Assembly (NCBI RefSeq): GCF_902859935.1
Contig: NZ_CADIKI010000010.1
Span: 228,859 to 292,858, forward strand
Length of the DNA stretch: 64,000 bases
From: Paraburkholderia fynbosensis
GTDB lineage: Bacteria > Pseudomonadota > Gammaproteobacteria > Burkholderiales > Burkholderiaceae
Direction: 5' to 3'
Shown: one piece after another, positions 18,383 through 26,958 of the stretch
How the letters are laid out: each line of letters starts with the position of its first letter
How positions within the stretch are numbered: position 1 is the first letter of the stretch
The notes under the pieces: model-generated
What the model was told of the DNA's origin: nothing
Database searches by the model: none
Seen by the model: only the letters and a program-made list of their open reading frames with translations
Position numbers and translations under genes: made by a program

Positions 18383-18480
18383 CGGGCCGGCGGGCGGTTT
18401 CTCGCCGGTTTGCAAGGGGCGGCTGTTCGGCTGCCGATGGTTGCAAGGCGAGTTGCCGAGCCGGCCGCAAGGCAAAAGAA

Positions 18481-18506
18481 CGGGCCGCTCCAAGCGGCCC
18501 GTTTTT
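18481..18506 (+). terminator. Terminator after ftsK
   Basis: A 9-bp GC-rich stem (18481-18489 with 18493-18501), a 3-nt loop and a run of five T form a classical intrinsic terminator 98 bp after the ftsK stop. The following gene is convergent. Confidence 0.85.
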
Positions 18507-18548
18507 CATTGCACCCACACGTTCAAATCAAGCACGACACTCTGCCTT

Positions 18549-19871
18549 TCACGACGGCGACACCAGCTTGAAGTCCACCGGCGCGCCAAGTTCGAAGTGC
18601 TGTTTCGGCGTCGGATCGAGCAGACCGGTTTGACGATCGCGCTTGAACACGTACACCGTATCGCTGTTCTGATTGCCGACGATGAGCCAGTTGCCGGTCG
18701 GATCGATCGCGAACTCACGCGGCGACTTGCCGAGACTCGATTGATGCCCGATCTTCTTCAGATGCCCATTCGCGGGATCGACCGAGAAGATCACGATCTC
18801 GTTGGCGTCGCCGCGATTGGACGCGTACACGAAGCGCCCGTCCGGCGACAGATGGATCGCCGCCCCGCCGACCGCCCCCTTGAAGCCCGGCTGCGTCATA
18901 GGAAGCGTTTGCACCAGCTTGAGCTTGCCGTCGGCGTAGTCGAACGTACTGACCGAGGCGTTCAGTTCGCTCGTCAGATACGCATGCTTGCCGTCCGCGC
19001 CGAAGATCAGATGACGCGGCCCCGTGCCCGCCTGCTGCTGGGTATAGCCCCAATCGGTCGGCGTGACCGGGCCGTGACTGTCGCCCGGCGTGTAGCGGTA
19101 CGAATACAGCTTGTCGGCGCCGAGGTCCTGCGCGAAGAGATAGCGCCCATCTGGCGAAAACACCGTGGAGTGAACGTGCGAGTTGTCCTGACGCCCCTTC
19201 ACCGGACCGCCGCCCTCATGATGTACTGTCAGCACCGACGTGCCGAGCTGGCCGTCGCCCTGAACCGGAAGCACCGCGAAGCTGCCGCCCGGGTCAGCCG
19301 CCACCGAGTAGTTCGCGGTCAGCAGATACTTCTCATCCGGCGACAAACTCAGATAGCACGGATCATTGCCATCCGACGACACCTTGTTGAGGAACGTCAG
19401 TTGCCCTTGCGCGGCGTCGAAGCGAAACGCGCTGACGCCGCCGCGCTGTGTGGCCGGGCCATTGTCGCCCGGCAGTTCGTTGACCGCATAGACGAAGCGG
19501 CGGTCACGGCTCACTACGAGGAACGACGGATTGACCGTCTGCGCCACCGACACGCGCGTGGCCGCGCCCGTCTTCGTGTCGAAACGATAGACGTAGATGC
19601 CCTCGCTCTTGCCGCTGGTGTAAGTGCCGACCAGCATGTTGTAGACGCCGTCCGCGGGGACCGGGCCGGCATCTTGCGCATACGCGTGCGACGCAACAAT
19701 CGAGACCATGAGCACGAAACCTTTTATTATCGAGCGGGCAGCGCGTAGAGGCGCAGGCCGCCCGGTGTGTCCTACCCCGCAAGCAGCGGCGGCAGGCGAA
19801 ACGGAAGGCGGGAAAACAGATGAAGCGGGACTCGAAATGGCACGCACGGCCGCCCGGCGACGACGAAGCAT
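18549..19871 (-). CDS. Lactonase-family seven-bladed beta-propeller, exported
   Basis: Predicted exported protein of 440 residues in the 6-phosphogluconolactonase-like (YbhE/Pgl) beta-propeller family. Blade-like repeats include FLVVSRDRRFVYAVNE, YLSLSPDEKYLLTANY and HLSPDGRFVYASNRG, plus a GPRHLIF motif. The C-terminus ends with PVDFKLV, typical of the family. The ATG at 19871 has a very strong GGAGGAGG ribosome binding site 5-6 nt upstream, which decides the start. This leaves about 45 mostly non-hydrophobic residues before the apparent signal core IIKGFVLMVSIVASHAYA. Because export is predicted, a cytosolic pentose-phosphate role is unlikely. The exact substrate is unknown. Confidence 0.85.
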   Translation of the reverse strand: MLRRRRAAVRAISSPASSVFPPSVSPAAAACGVGHTGRPAPLRAARSIIKGFVLMVSIVASHAYAQDAGPVPADGVYNMLVGTYTSGKSEGIYVYRFDTKTGAATRVSVAQTVNPSFLVVSRDRRFVYAVNELPGDNGPATQRGGVSAFRFDAAQGQLTFLNKVSSDGNDPCYLSLSPDEKYLLTANYSVAADPGGSFAVLPVQGDGQLGTSVLTVHHEGGGPVKGRQDNSHVHSTVFSPDGRYLFAQDLGADKLYSYRYTPGDSHGPVTPTDWGYTQQQAGTGPRHLIFGADGKHAYLTSELNASVSTFDYADGKLKLVQTLPMTQPGFKGAVGGAAIHLSPDGRFVYASNRGDANEIVIFSVDPANGHLKKIGHQSSLGKSPREFAIDPTGNWLIVGNQNSDTVYVFKRDRQTGLLDPTPKQHFELGAPVDFKLVSPS

Positions 19872-20090
19872 AGGACCTCCTCCACATCGGTTATTGGGTC
19901 GAAGCGGTTGTAATGATGTCGCTGGTCTGCCGCGCGGTGAGTCGAGCGTTGTTCTTATCGAGGCAAGTATAAAAGCGTTGGGTCGGATCATGCAGTGAAT
20001 CCGGCTGCCGGCACGCATCGGCAGCCATTGTCCCGCGTCGCGGGACGTTTCTTCAATCGCGTCTTACGCATTTCACACTACGGAGTCTTC

Positions 20091-20243
20091 ATGAACGTCA
20101 CACTCAGCCTGGGCCCGCTCGTTTCGTTGATCGCCGGCATTCTGATTCTCGTGATGCCGCGCCTGTTGAACTACATCGTCGCGCTCTATCTGATCATCAT
20201 CGGCATCATTGGGATCTTCGGTGTGGGGTCGTCGCACTTCTGA
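20091..20243 (+). CDS. DUF3096 family small membrane protein
   Basis: A 50-residue protein that is nearly all hydrophobic: two likely membrane segments around LVSLIAGILILVMPRLL and IVALYLIIIGIIGIFG. The sequence pattern matches the DUF3096 family of tiny inner-membrane proteins, for which no function is established. A GGAG ribosome binding site lies 8-11 nt before the ATG at 20091. A longer in-frame start upstream is rejected because the extra residues are hydrophilic and not family-like. Confidence 0.82.
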   Translation: MNVTLSLGPLVSLIAGILILVMPRLLNYIVALYLIIIGIIGIFGVGSSHF

Positions 20244-20488
20244 GTGGGTGGCAATCGACGTGCGGCCGGGCGCAGGCCTGGCCTGGCTTGGCCTCGCTGC
20301 GTATCGTCAATGCGCAAGGAAGGCGCGACGAAGCACACGCGTGTGGCGACGACCGTCCGCACGCGCGTGGCGCAAAGCTGATGTGTGGGAAATGCAGCGT
20401 CGCCAACGCTCTCGCGCCGCATCACCATGCAACTGCGCGGCGATGGCTTAGCAGATTTTCAAACCGCACGCATGGAGCGTCGCTGCTC

Positions 20489-20527
20489 GCACATCGGCCG
20501 GGCGGCTTGCGCGCCCGGCCGATGTGC
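20489..20527 (-). terminator. Perfect 16-bp hairpin after the 81-residue orphan gene
   Basis: GCACATCGGCCGGGCG at 20489-20504 pairs perfectly with 20512-20527 around a 7-nt loop. It begins 1 bp beyond the stop codon of the reverse-strand gene at 20529-20774. There is no U-tract, so termination may depend on stem strength alone. Confidence 0.65.
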
Positions 20528-20528
20528 G

Positions 20529-20774
20529 TCAACCATTCGAAAGCTGGTCGAGCCGCAAGCGTCCCTGCAACGACAGCGCGCCGACGGCATAATGGCCGTC
20601 ACCTTCCTGATAGCGCCGGAAGCAGGCCCGTTCGACCAGAAACGCGGCAGCGGCGAGCATGCCGTTGCGGCTTAGGCCCAGCCGGCCATGATCGAGCGGC
20701 AACATCGAATCGCCGGCGAGTTGGCTGGCGGCAGAGAGTATCGTGATGCAATCGGTTTTCGTCGGGTTCAGCAT
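20529..20774 (-). CDS. Small protein of unknown function
   Basis: An 81-residue reading frame, not recognised. It begins MLNPTKTDCITILSAASQLA and contains DHGRLGLSRNGMLAAAAFLVERA, which looks helical, followed by a short Gly/Tyr-rich stretch and QGRLRLDQL. No signal peptide, cysteine motif or membrane segment is seen. Support for it being real: a GAGGAC ribosome-binding-site-like stretch about 9 nt before the ATG at 20774, an immediate downstream 16-bp hairpin, and a balanced, non-Arg-rich composition unlike the antisense frames of this genome. It is divergent from the GH15 gene. Confidence 0.55.
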   Translation of the reverse strand: MLNPTKTDCITILSAASQLAGDSMLPLDHGRLGLSRNGMLAAAAFLVERACFRRYQEGDGHYAVGALSLQGRLRLDQLSNG

Positions 20775-21003
20775 GGCTTTCGTCCTCGGAAACGGCGCCT
20801 GTGTGCGCCATGGGCAAGGCCGACTTGCTGCCCGGACGGGCTCCGGGGCTCGGCTCGAAATCCGATTGTAGGCACTGATTTGACAATTACCAACCCGCGT
20901 TTTGCCGCATTGTGTGATGAACCAATGCGCATCGCGCGAGTCCGGTAGTAACCATGACCCAGCGCGACGGCCCCGCCGCGCGTCATCACTGACACGCTCC
21001 CCT

Positions 21004-22893
21004 ATGCCCGCACACATCGAAGACTATGCGCTCATCGGCGACGGCCATACGGCCGCGCTCGTCTCCCGCGACGGTTCCGTCGACTGGCTCTGCTGGCCGC
21101 GCTTCGACTCCGGCGCCTGCTTCGCGGCCCTGCTCGGTACGCCCGAGAACGGCCGCTGGCTGATCTCGCCCGTATCGGAAGACCCTGAAGCCGCACCGAC
21201 CATCACGCGTCGCTACCGCGGCGAAACCCTGATCCTCGAGACCGATTTCGAAACGGCAGAAGGCGCCGTCACGCTAATCGACTTCATGCCGCCGGGCAAC
21301 GGTTGGTCGGAGATGGTACGCATCGTCGTCGGCAAACGCGGCACCGTGCGCATGAAGATGGAACTGGTGCTGCGCTTCGACTACGGCTTTTCGATTCCGT
21401 GGGTCGACAAGCTCAAGCACGACAGCGGCATCAAGGCGATCGTCGGACCGGACAATGCGGTGCTGCGCACACCCGTCGAGGTGCGCGGCGAAGACATGAA
21501 AACCGTCGCCGACTTCACCGTGAGCGAAGGCGAACGGGTGCCGTTCTCGCTCGCCTACGCGGCCTCGCATGTGCGCATTCCGCCCGCGCGCGATCCGCAC
21601 ACCTCGCTCGCGCGCACCGAGAATCACTGGCTCGAATGGTCCGCGCGCGGCACCGTCGAAGGTCGCTGGGCCGACGCGATCCGCCGCTCGTTGATCACGC
21701 TGAAGGCGCTTGCCTATGAGCCGACCGGCGGCATCGTCGCGGCGCCCACCACGTCGCTGCCGGAGCAGCTCGGCGGCACGCGCAACTGGGACTACCGCTA
21801 CTGCTGGCTGCGCGACGCCACCATCACGCTGCTCGCGATGATGCGCGGCGGCTACTACGACGAAGCGCGCGCGTGGCGCAGCTGGCTCGGCCGCGTGATG
21901 GCCGGCGCGCCCGAGCAGTTGCAGATCATGTACGGGATCGCCGGCGAGCGGCGGCTGCCGGAATTCGAGATCGACTGGCTGCCGGGTTATCAAGGCGCGA
22001 AGCCGGTGCGCATCGGCAACAACGCGGTCGGCCAGCGCCAGCTCGACGTGTATGGCGAAGTGATGAACGCGCTGCATCTCGCGCGCGTCGGCGGCCTGCA
22101 GGCGGACGACACCGCATGGAACGTGCAGCGCGCGCTGCTGAAACACCTCGGCACGATCTGGCAGGAGCCCGACGAAGGCATCTGGGAAACGCGCGGCGGC
22201 CGCCAGCATTTCACTTTCTCGAAGGTGATGGCGTGGGTCGCGTTCGATCGCGCGATCCGCTCGGCCGAAATGTTCAAGCTCGACGGCCCCCTCGACGAAT
22301 GGCGCGCCACCCGCGCGCAGATTCACGCGGAAGTCTGCGAGAAAGGGTGGAATGCCGAACTCGACGCGTTCTCGCAGTACTACGGCAGCGACCAGCTCGA
22401 CGCGAGCGTGCTGCTGCTGCCGATGGTCGGCTTCCTGCCGCCGCACGATCCGCGCATCAAGGGCACGGTGGCGGCGATCGAGCGCGACCTGATGCGCGAC
22501 GGCTTCGTGATGCGCTACCGCACCACCGAATACGACGACGGCCTGCCGCCCGGGGAAGGCACGTTTCTCGCATGCTCGTTCTGGATGGTGGACAACCTCG
22601 CGCTACAAGGCCGTATCGACGAAGCCATCACGATGTACGAACGATTGCTCGCGCTGTGTAACGACGTGGGCCTCCTCGCCGAAGAGTACGATCCGGCGCA
22701 GAAGCGCCTGGTCGGCAATTTCCCGCAGGCGTTTTCGCACGTGGCGCTCGTGCACACCGGCCTGAACCTGATGAAGCACGAACAGGAAATGGCCCAGGCA
22801 ACCGGACATCCTGGCCATAACGGCAGCCGCTCCGCAAAACTGAAGGCTGAGGCAACCCCCGATAGCGGCGCGGCAACATCGCCAGTAGCATGA
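21004..22893 (+). CDS. Glycoside hydrolase family 15 protein (glucoamylase/trehalase-like)
   Basis: Predicted 629-residue GH15 enzyme. An N-terminal beta-sandwich (residues about 1-230, starting IEDYALIGDGHTAALVSRDG with DWLCWPRFDS) precedes the (alpha/alpha)6 barrel with GTRNWDYRYCWLRDA. The two likely catalytic glutamates are in PDEGIWETRGG (acid) and LLAEEYDP (base). The family splits alpha-1,4 glucans or trehalose; bacterial members of this architecture are often trehalases or glucoamylases. No signal peptide is present, so it is cytosolic. The ATG at 21004 matches the conserved start. The neighbour downstream is phaZ, so the two genes together suggest storage-compound turnover (inference). 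Confidence 0.9.
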   Translation: MPAHIEDYALIGDGHTAALVSRDGSVDWLCWPRFDSGACFAALLGTPENGRWLISPVSEDPEAAPTITRRYRGETLILETDFETAEGAVTLIDFMPPGNGWSEMVRIVVGKRGTVRMKMELVLRFDYGFSIPWVDKLKHDSGIKAIVGPDNAVLRTPVEVRGEDMKTVADFTVSEGERVPFSLAYAASHVRIPPARDPHTSLARTENHWLEWSARGTVEGRWADAIRRSLITLKALAYEPTGGIVAAPTTSLPEQLGGTRNWDYRYCWLRDATITLLAMMRGGYYDEARAWRSWLGRVMAGAPEQLQIMYGIAGERRLPEFEIDWLPGYQGAKPVRIGNNAVGQRQLDVYGEVMNALHLARVGGLQADDTAWNVQRALLKHLGTIWQEPDEGIWETRGGRQHFTFSKVMAWVAFDRAIRSAEMFKLDGPLDEWRATRAQIHAEVCEKGWNAELDAFSQYYGSDQLDASVLLLPMVGFLPPHDPRIKGTVAAIERDLMRDGFVMRYRTTEYDDGLPPGEGTFLACSFWMVDNLALQGRIDEAITMYERLLALCNDVGLLAEEYDPAQKRLVGNFPQAFSHVALVHTGLNLMKHEQEMAQATGHPGHNGSRSAKLKAEATPDSGAATSPVA

Positions 22894-22929
22894 TTTAATG
22901 ACAGTTTGCGTGCTACCCGCACGCAAATG

Positions 22930-22963
22930 CTGCATTGCACAAGTGCGCTTTGTTCGATATGAT
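22930..22963 (+). promoter_or_regulatory. phaZ promoter with PhaR-like site
   Basis: A good sigma70 promoter: -35 TTGCAC (22935-22940), 17-bp spacer, -10 TATGAT (22958-22963). CTGCATTGCAC at 22930-22940 overlaps the -35 and differs by one base from the CTGC-N3/4-GCAG form recognised by the PHB repressor PhaR in Paracoccus. The transcript would start near 22970, about 100 nt before phaZ. Confidence 0.6.
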
Positions 22964-23073
22964 CGATCGACCTGTCGGCCGAAAATCAATGTGCCAACAA
23001 TCAAAACGGCCCGCCGCAACGCCTCACGCGTGTTTGCGAAGCCCCATGCGAACCGCTTAAAAACGGAGCACCT

Positions 23074-24351
23074 ATGCTCTATCAACTGCACGAATTCCAA
23101 CGGGCGATGTTGAGCCCCCTTACCGCCTGGGCCCAGGCCGCGTCGAAATCGTTCGCGAATCCTGCCAGTCCATTGGCCTATGTGCCGGGCGCAACCCGTC
23201 TGTCGGCCGGCTATGAACTGCTGTACCGGCTAGGTAAAGATTACGAAAAACCCGAGTTCAATCTTCACCAGATTGTTAAAGATGGTCACAACATTCCGAT
23301 CATCGAGCAGATCATCGTCGAGAAGCCGTTCTGCCGTCTGATGCGCTTCAAGCGTTTCGCCGACGACAGCGACGCCGTCACGCAGCTGAAGGACGAACCG
23401 GTCGTACTGGTCTGCGCACCGTTGTCGGGACACCACGCCACGCTGCTGCGCGACACCGTGCGGACGTTGTTGCAAGACCACAAGGTGTACCTCACCGACT
23501 GGATCGACGCGCGCATGGTGCCGCTCGAAGCCGGCGAGTTCGGTCTGAACGACTACGTCGCCTACATTCAGGAATTCATCCGTCACATCGGCGCGAAAAA
23601 TCTGCATGTGATCTCGGTGTGTCAGCCTACGGTGCCCGTGCTCGCGGCCATTTCGCTGCTGGCGAGCCGCGGCGAAGACACGCCGCGCACCATGACGATG
23701 ATGGGCGGCCCGATCGACGCGCGTAAGAGCCCGACCTCGGTCAATTCGCTCGCCACCCAGCACTCGTACGAGTGGTTCGAGAACAACGTGATTTTTACGG
23801 TGCCGCCGAACTACCCGGGTGTGGGCCGTAAGGTTTACCCGGGCTTTCTGCAGCACACCGGCTTTGTCGCGATGAATCCGGAACGTCACGCGGCCTCGCA
23901 CTGGGACTACTACCAGAGCCTGCTGCGCGGCGACGAAGACGACGCGGAAGCGCATCGCCGCTTCTACGACGAGTACAACGCCGTGCTAGACATGGACGCG
24001 GACTATTACCTCGACACGATCCGCGTGGTGTTCCAGGAATTCCGTCTTGCCGAAGGCACGTGGGACATCGCCGGCGAGCGGGTCAAGCCGGGGGACATTA
24101 CGAAGACCGCGCTGTTCACCATCGAAGGCGAACTGGACGACATCTCCGGCGACGGTCAGACCTATGCCGCGCACGAGTTGTGCACCGGCATTCCGGAGAG
24201 CGACAAGCGCCACTTCACCGCGGAAAAATGCGGCCATTACGGCATTTTCTCGGGCCGGCGTTGGCGCACGATTATTTATCCGCAGTTGCGCGACTTCATC
24301 CTCGAGCACAACAAGGCGCCGAAAGTGGTGAAGGAAAAAGTCGAAGCCTGA
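23074..24351 (+). CDS. phaZ: Intracellular poly(3-hydroxybutyrate) depolymerase
   Basis: Granule-associated PHB depolymerase of 425 residues that mobilises stored polyhydroxyalkanoate. The N-terminus MLYQLHEFQRAMLSPLTAWA is characteristic of the PhaZ1 group. Instead of the GxSxG serine of secreted depolymerases, the nucleophile is a cysteine: VISVCQPTVPV, with Cys183 by direct count, the same position as reported for the Ralstonia eutropha PhaZa1 enzyme. There is no signal peptide, consistent with action on cytosolic granules. The C-terminal region contains a GHYGIFSGRRW segment with the likely catalytic histidine. It has its own promoter and a terminator. Confidence 0.95.
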   Translation: MLYQLHEFQRAMLSPLTAWAQAASKSFANPASPLAYVPGATRLSAGYELLYRLGKDYEKPEFNLHQIVKDGHNIPIIEQIIVEKPFCRLMRFKRFADDSDAVTQLKDEPVVLVCAPLSGHHATLLRDTVRTLLQDHKVYLTDWIDARMVPLEAGEFGLNDYVAYIQEFIRHIGAKNLHVISVCQPTVPVLAAISLLASRGEDTPRTMTMMGGPIDARKSPTSVNSLATQHSYEWFENNVIFTVPPNYPGVGRKVYPGFLQHTGFVAMNPERHAASHWDYYQSLLRGDEDDAEAHRRFYDEYNAVLDMDADYYLDTIRVVFQEFRLAEGTWDIAGERVKPGDITKTALFTIEGELDDISGDGQTYAAHELCTGIPESDKRHFTAEKCGHYGIFSGRRWRTIIYPQLRDFILEHNKAPKVVKEKVEA

Positions 24352-24383
24352 GCGAAATACGCACGCGGCATCCGTCGATAACG

Positions 24384-24406
24384 ACGGCCTCTTCGGAGGC
24401 CGTTTT
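24384..24406 (+). terminator. Terminator after phaZ
   Basis: An ACGGCCTC stem (24384-24391) pairs with 24396-24403 around a TTCG tetraloop, followed by a short T-run. It lies 32 bp after the phaZ stop and faces the convergent TetR gene. Confidence 0.8.
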
Positions 24407-24461
24407 CGTTTGCAATGCCGCTGCCGTACCGTGTGCGCCGCGTGCGCGCCGACTTGTGCGT

Positions 24462-25094
24462 CTATTTGCGCAACAGATACGCGAGCAGCAACTCGGTGTT
24501 CATCTGTATCACTTCACTGCGTTCACTGGCGCTATTGAAATCGCGGCCGAGCGTCGCTTCGAGCGTGAAGCGGTTCGACACGATGTAATAGCCCATGCCC
24601 GACAGCGTCACGTAAAAGCGCAGCGGATCGACATTGGCGCGAAATAGCCCCGCACGCTGTCCGCGTTCGAGAATGCCGCCGAGCGTCGCGACGATCGGCG
24701 AGATCATTTCGCGGATACGCGTCGACTTCTGCATGTAGCGCGCTTCATGCAGATTCTCGTTGTTGACCAAACGCAGCAGTTCGGGATGATCGCGGTAGTA
24801 ATCCCACACGAAATGCGCGAGACGCGTCACGGCCTCGACCGGCGCGACGCCGTTCAGTTCGAGTGTGCGTTCCGCTTCGTTGAGCGCACTGAACGCGTGC
24901 TCGAGTACCGCGGTGAAAAGCTGCTCCTTGCTACCGAAGTAGTAATAGAGCATGCGTTCATTCGTTTCCGCGCGGCGGGCGATCTGATCGACGCGTGCGC
25001 CGAATAGCCCACCATTTGCAAACTCTTCGGCCGCCGCAAGCAGAATGCGGCGCCTCGTGCCTTCAGGATCTCTTTTGATTTTCGGCTGATTCAT
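24462..25094 (-). CDS. TetR-family transcriptional regulator
   Basis: A 210-residue regulator. The N-terminal helix-turn-helix spans about residues 12-60: TRRRILLAAAEEFANGGLFGARVDQIARRA then ERMLYYYFGSKEQLF, the classical TetR recognition segment. The C-terminal domain includes HPELLRLVNNENLHEARYM, similar to regulators near fatty-acid and nucleobase catabolism genes. The start at 25094 gives MNQPKIKRDPEG; a longer in-frame reading upstream is Arg-rich and unlikely. It is divergent from rsxB across 233 bp, so it may control itself and possibly rsxB. The ligand is unknown. Confidence 0.88.
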   Translation of the reverse strand: MNQPKIKRDPEGTRRRILLAAAEEFANGGLFGARVDQIARRAETNERMLYYYFGSKEQLFTAVLEHAFSALNEAERTLELNGVAPVEAVTRLAHFVWDYYRDHPELLRLVNNENLHEARYMQKSTRIREMISPIVATLGGILERGQRAGLFRANVDPLRFYVTLSGMGYYIVSNRFTLEATLGRDFNSASERSEVIQMNTELLLAYLLRK

Positions 25095-25327
25095 GGTGGC
25101 ATCGTCTTCGTGAGCCGCGTTATCCGGATCGCGCCGCCGGCCTCTCCTCGGGCCTTGCACCGACAGCGTTGAACGGGCGCGCCATGGTTGGGGAACACAC
25201 CCTTTTCTGCGGTCTTTCGAAAAAGCGCTTCGATTATGGCACATGGATTGCGAATGGCAATTGGGGAAATCGGCGATAATGTGCTATTTAGTTCAGGCTG
25301 CGTGGCAGCAAGGCAAGCCCCCGCATC

Positions 25328-26188
25328 GTGACCGTGACAGACATTAAAATACTTGCGGATCGCATAGAAGATCTGCTGCCCCAAACGCAATGCACGAAGT
25401 GCGGATATCCCGCATGTCGTCCCTATGCCGAAGCCATTGCGAACGGCGAGGCCAATTACAACCAGTGTCCTCCCGGCGGCGCCGAAGGTATTGCACGCCT
25501 CGCCGCGTTGCTCGGTAAGCCGGTAATTCCGCTCAATTCCGCCAACGGTATCGAACGCCCGCGTCCGTTGGCGGTTATCGACGAACAGGTTTGCATCGGT
25601 TGCACGCTGTGCATGCAGGCCTGTCCGGTCGACGCGATAGTTGGCGCACCGAAACAGATGCACACCGTGATTGCCGAACTCTGTACCGGCTGCGATCTGT
25701 GTGTGCCACCGTGCCCGGTCGACTGCATCGCGATGCCGTCCGTCACCGGCGACGCGACCGGCTGGAACGCATGGACACAGAGCCAGGCCGACGCCGCGCG
25801 CGCGCGTCACGACCGTCGTGAAGCCCGTCTGGCGCGAGAGCGGGAAGCGGCCGAAGCGCGTGCTGCGGCGCGTCGCGCCGGCGGTGCGGGCGCGACGCTC
25901 GCTCCGGACGTGACGCAAGCGGCTCAAACAATGCAAGCCGCCACCGCTACGGCGCCAGCGGCGCCCACCGTTGACGACGCCGAAGCGAAGAAACGCGCGA
26001 TCATCCAGGCCGCGCTCGAGCGCGCTCGCAAGAAAAAGGAAGAACTGGCCGCCAAAGGCCAAGGCCCGTTGAACACCGAACGCGTCAGCGCCGACGTGCA
26101 GGCGCAGATCGACTCCGCCGAAGCGCGCCGCCGCCGTCTCGGCCTCGTCGCCGACGACGACACCGACACGCCGTCCAACCCGCGCTGA
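25328..26188 (+). CDS. rsxB: RsxB/RnfB-like ferredoxin, stand-alone and soluble
   Basis: Iron-sulfur protein of 286 residues starting at a GTG codon. It has the RnfB-type Fe-S domain (CTKCGYPACRPYAEAI with a later QCPPGG, about residues 22-55) and then two 4Fe-4S ferredoxin motifs, CIGCTLCMQACPVDAI and CTGCDLCVPPCPVDCI (about 96-140). A charged, Ala/Arg/Glu-rich tail predicted as helical coiled coil follows. Canonical RnfB begins with a membrane helix; none is present here, so the protein is probably soluble. The other rnf/rsx genes are absent. nth follows 20 bp downstream, echoing the rsx-nth order of enterobacteria. The electron partner is unknown. Confidence 0.88.
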   Translation: MTVTDIKILADRIEDLLPQTQCTKCGYPACRPYAEAIANGEANYNQCPPGGAEGIARLAALLGKPVIPLNSANGIERPRPLAVIDEQVCIGCTLCMQACPVDAIVGAPKQMHTVIAELCTGCDLCVPPCPVDCIAMPSVTGDATGWNAWTQSQADAARARHDRREARLAREREAAEARAAARRAGGAGATLAPDVTQAAQTMQAATATAPAAPTVDDAEAKKRAIIQAALERARKKKEELAAKGQGPLNTERVSADVQAQIDSAEARRRRLGLVADDDTDTPSNPR

Positions 26189-26208
26189 ACGCACCCGTCA
26201 CGCTCCGC

Positions 26209-26853
26209 ATGAACGCGAACAAACGCCGCGCCATCTACGAAACGCTACAGAGCCTCAACCCGCATCCAACGACCGAGCTCGAGTACACCTCACCGTTCGA
26301 ACTGCTGATTGCCGTGCTGTTGTCGGCGCAGGCCACGGACGTGTCGGTCAACAAGGCGATGCGCAAGATGTTCCCGGTCGCGAACACGCCGCAGCAGGTA
26401 TTCGATCTCGGCGAGGAAGGCGTGACCGCCTACATCAAGACGATCGGGCTGTACCGGACCAAGGCGAAGAACGTCATTGCGACTTGCCGCATTCTGCTCG
26501 ACCAGTACGGCGGCGAAGTGCCCGAGGACCGTGAAGCGCTCGAAAGTCTGCCGGGAGTGGGCCGCAAAACCGCCAACGTGATTCTGAACACCGCGTTCGG
26601 CCATCCGACCATCGCGGTCGACACGCACATCTTTCGGGTTGCCAATCGAACCGGGCTCGCGCCCGGCAAGGACGTGCGCGCGGTCGAAGCGGCGCTGGAG
26701 AAATTTACGCCCGCCGAGTTCAGACACGACGCGCACCACTGGCTGATCCTGCATGGCCGTTATGTCTGCAAGGCGCGTCGCCCCGAGTGCTGGCATTGCG
26801 TGATCGAGCCGCTTTGCGAGTTCCGTCCGAAAACGCCACCGCCGGATCTCTGA
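26209..26853 (+). CDS. nth: Endonuclease III (DNA glycosylase/AP lyase)
   Basis: Base-excision-repair enzyme of 214 residues that removes oxidised pyrimidines and cuts abasic sites. It shows the helix-hairpin-helix LPGVGRKTANVIL with the catalytic lysine, the catalytic aspartate in AVDTHIFRVANR, and the 4Fe-4S cluster cysteines C-X6-C-X2-C-X5-C at the C-terminus (CKARRPECWHC then EPLC). The length matches the E. coli enzyme closely. It is very probably co-transcribed with rsxB (20-bp gap). Confidence 0.96.
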   Translation: MNANKRRAIYETLQSLNPHPTTELEYTSPFELLIAVLLSAQATDVSVNKAMRKMFPVANTPQQVFDLGEEGVTAYIKTIGLYRTKAKNVIATCRILLDQYGGEVPEDREALESLPGVGRKTANVILNTAFGHPTIAVDTHIFRVANRTGLAPGKDVRAVEAALEKFTPAEFRHDAHHWLILHGRYVCKARRPECWHCVIEPLCEFRPKTPPPDL

Positions 26854-26958
26854 GCCGCCTCGCGAGGCGCGGCGAGCCGCCAGCAGCGCGCGCCGCCGCG
26901 GCGTAAAATACCGGCCGCGCGCTTGCCTCGCGCGTCCCCACTCAAACGCACCGGTTCC

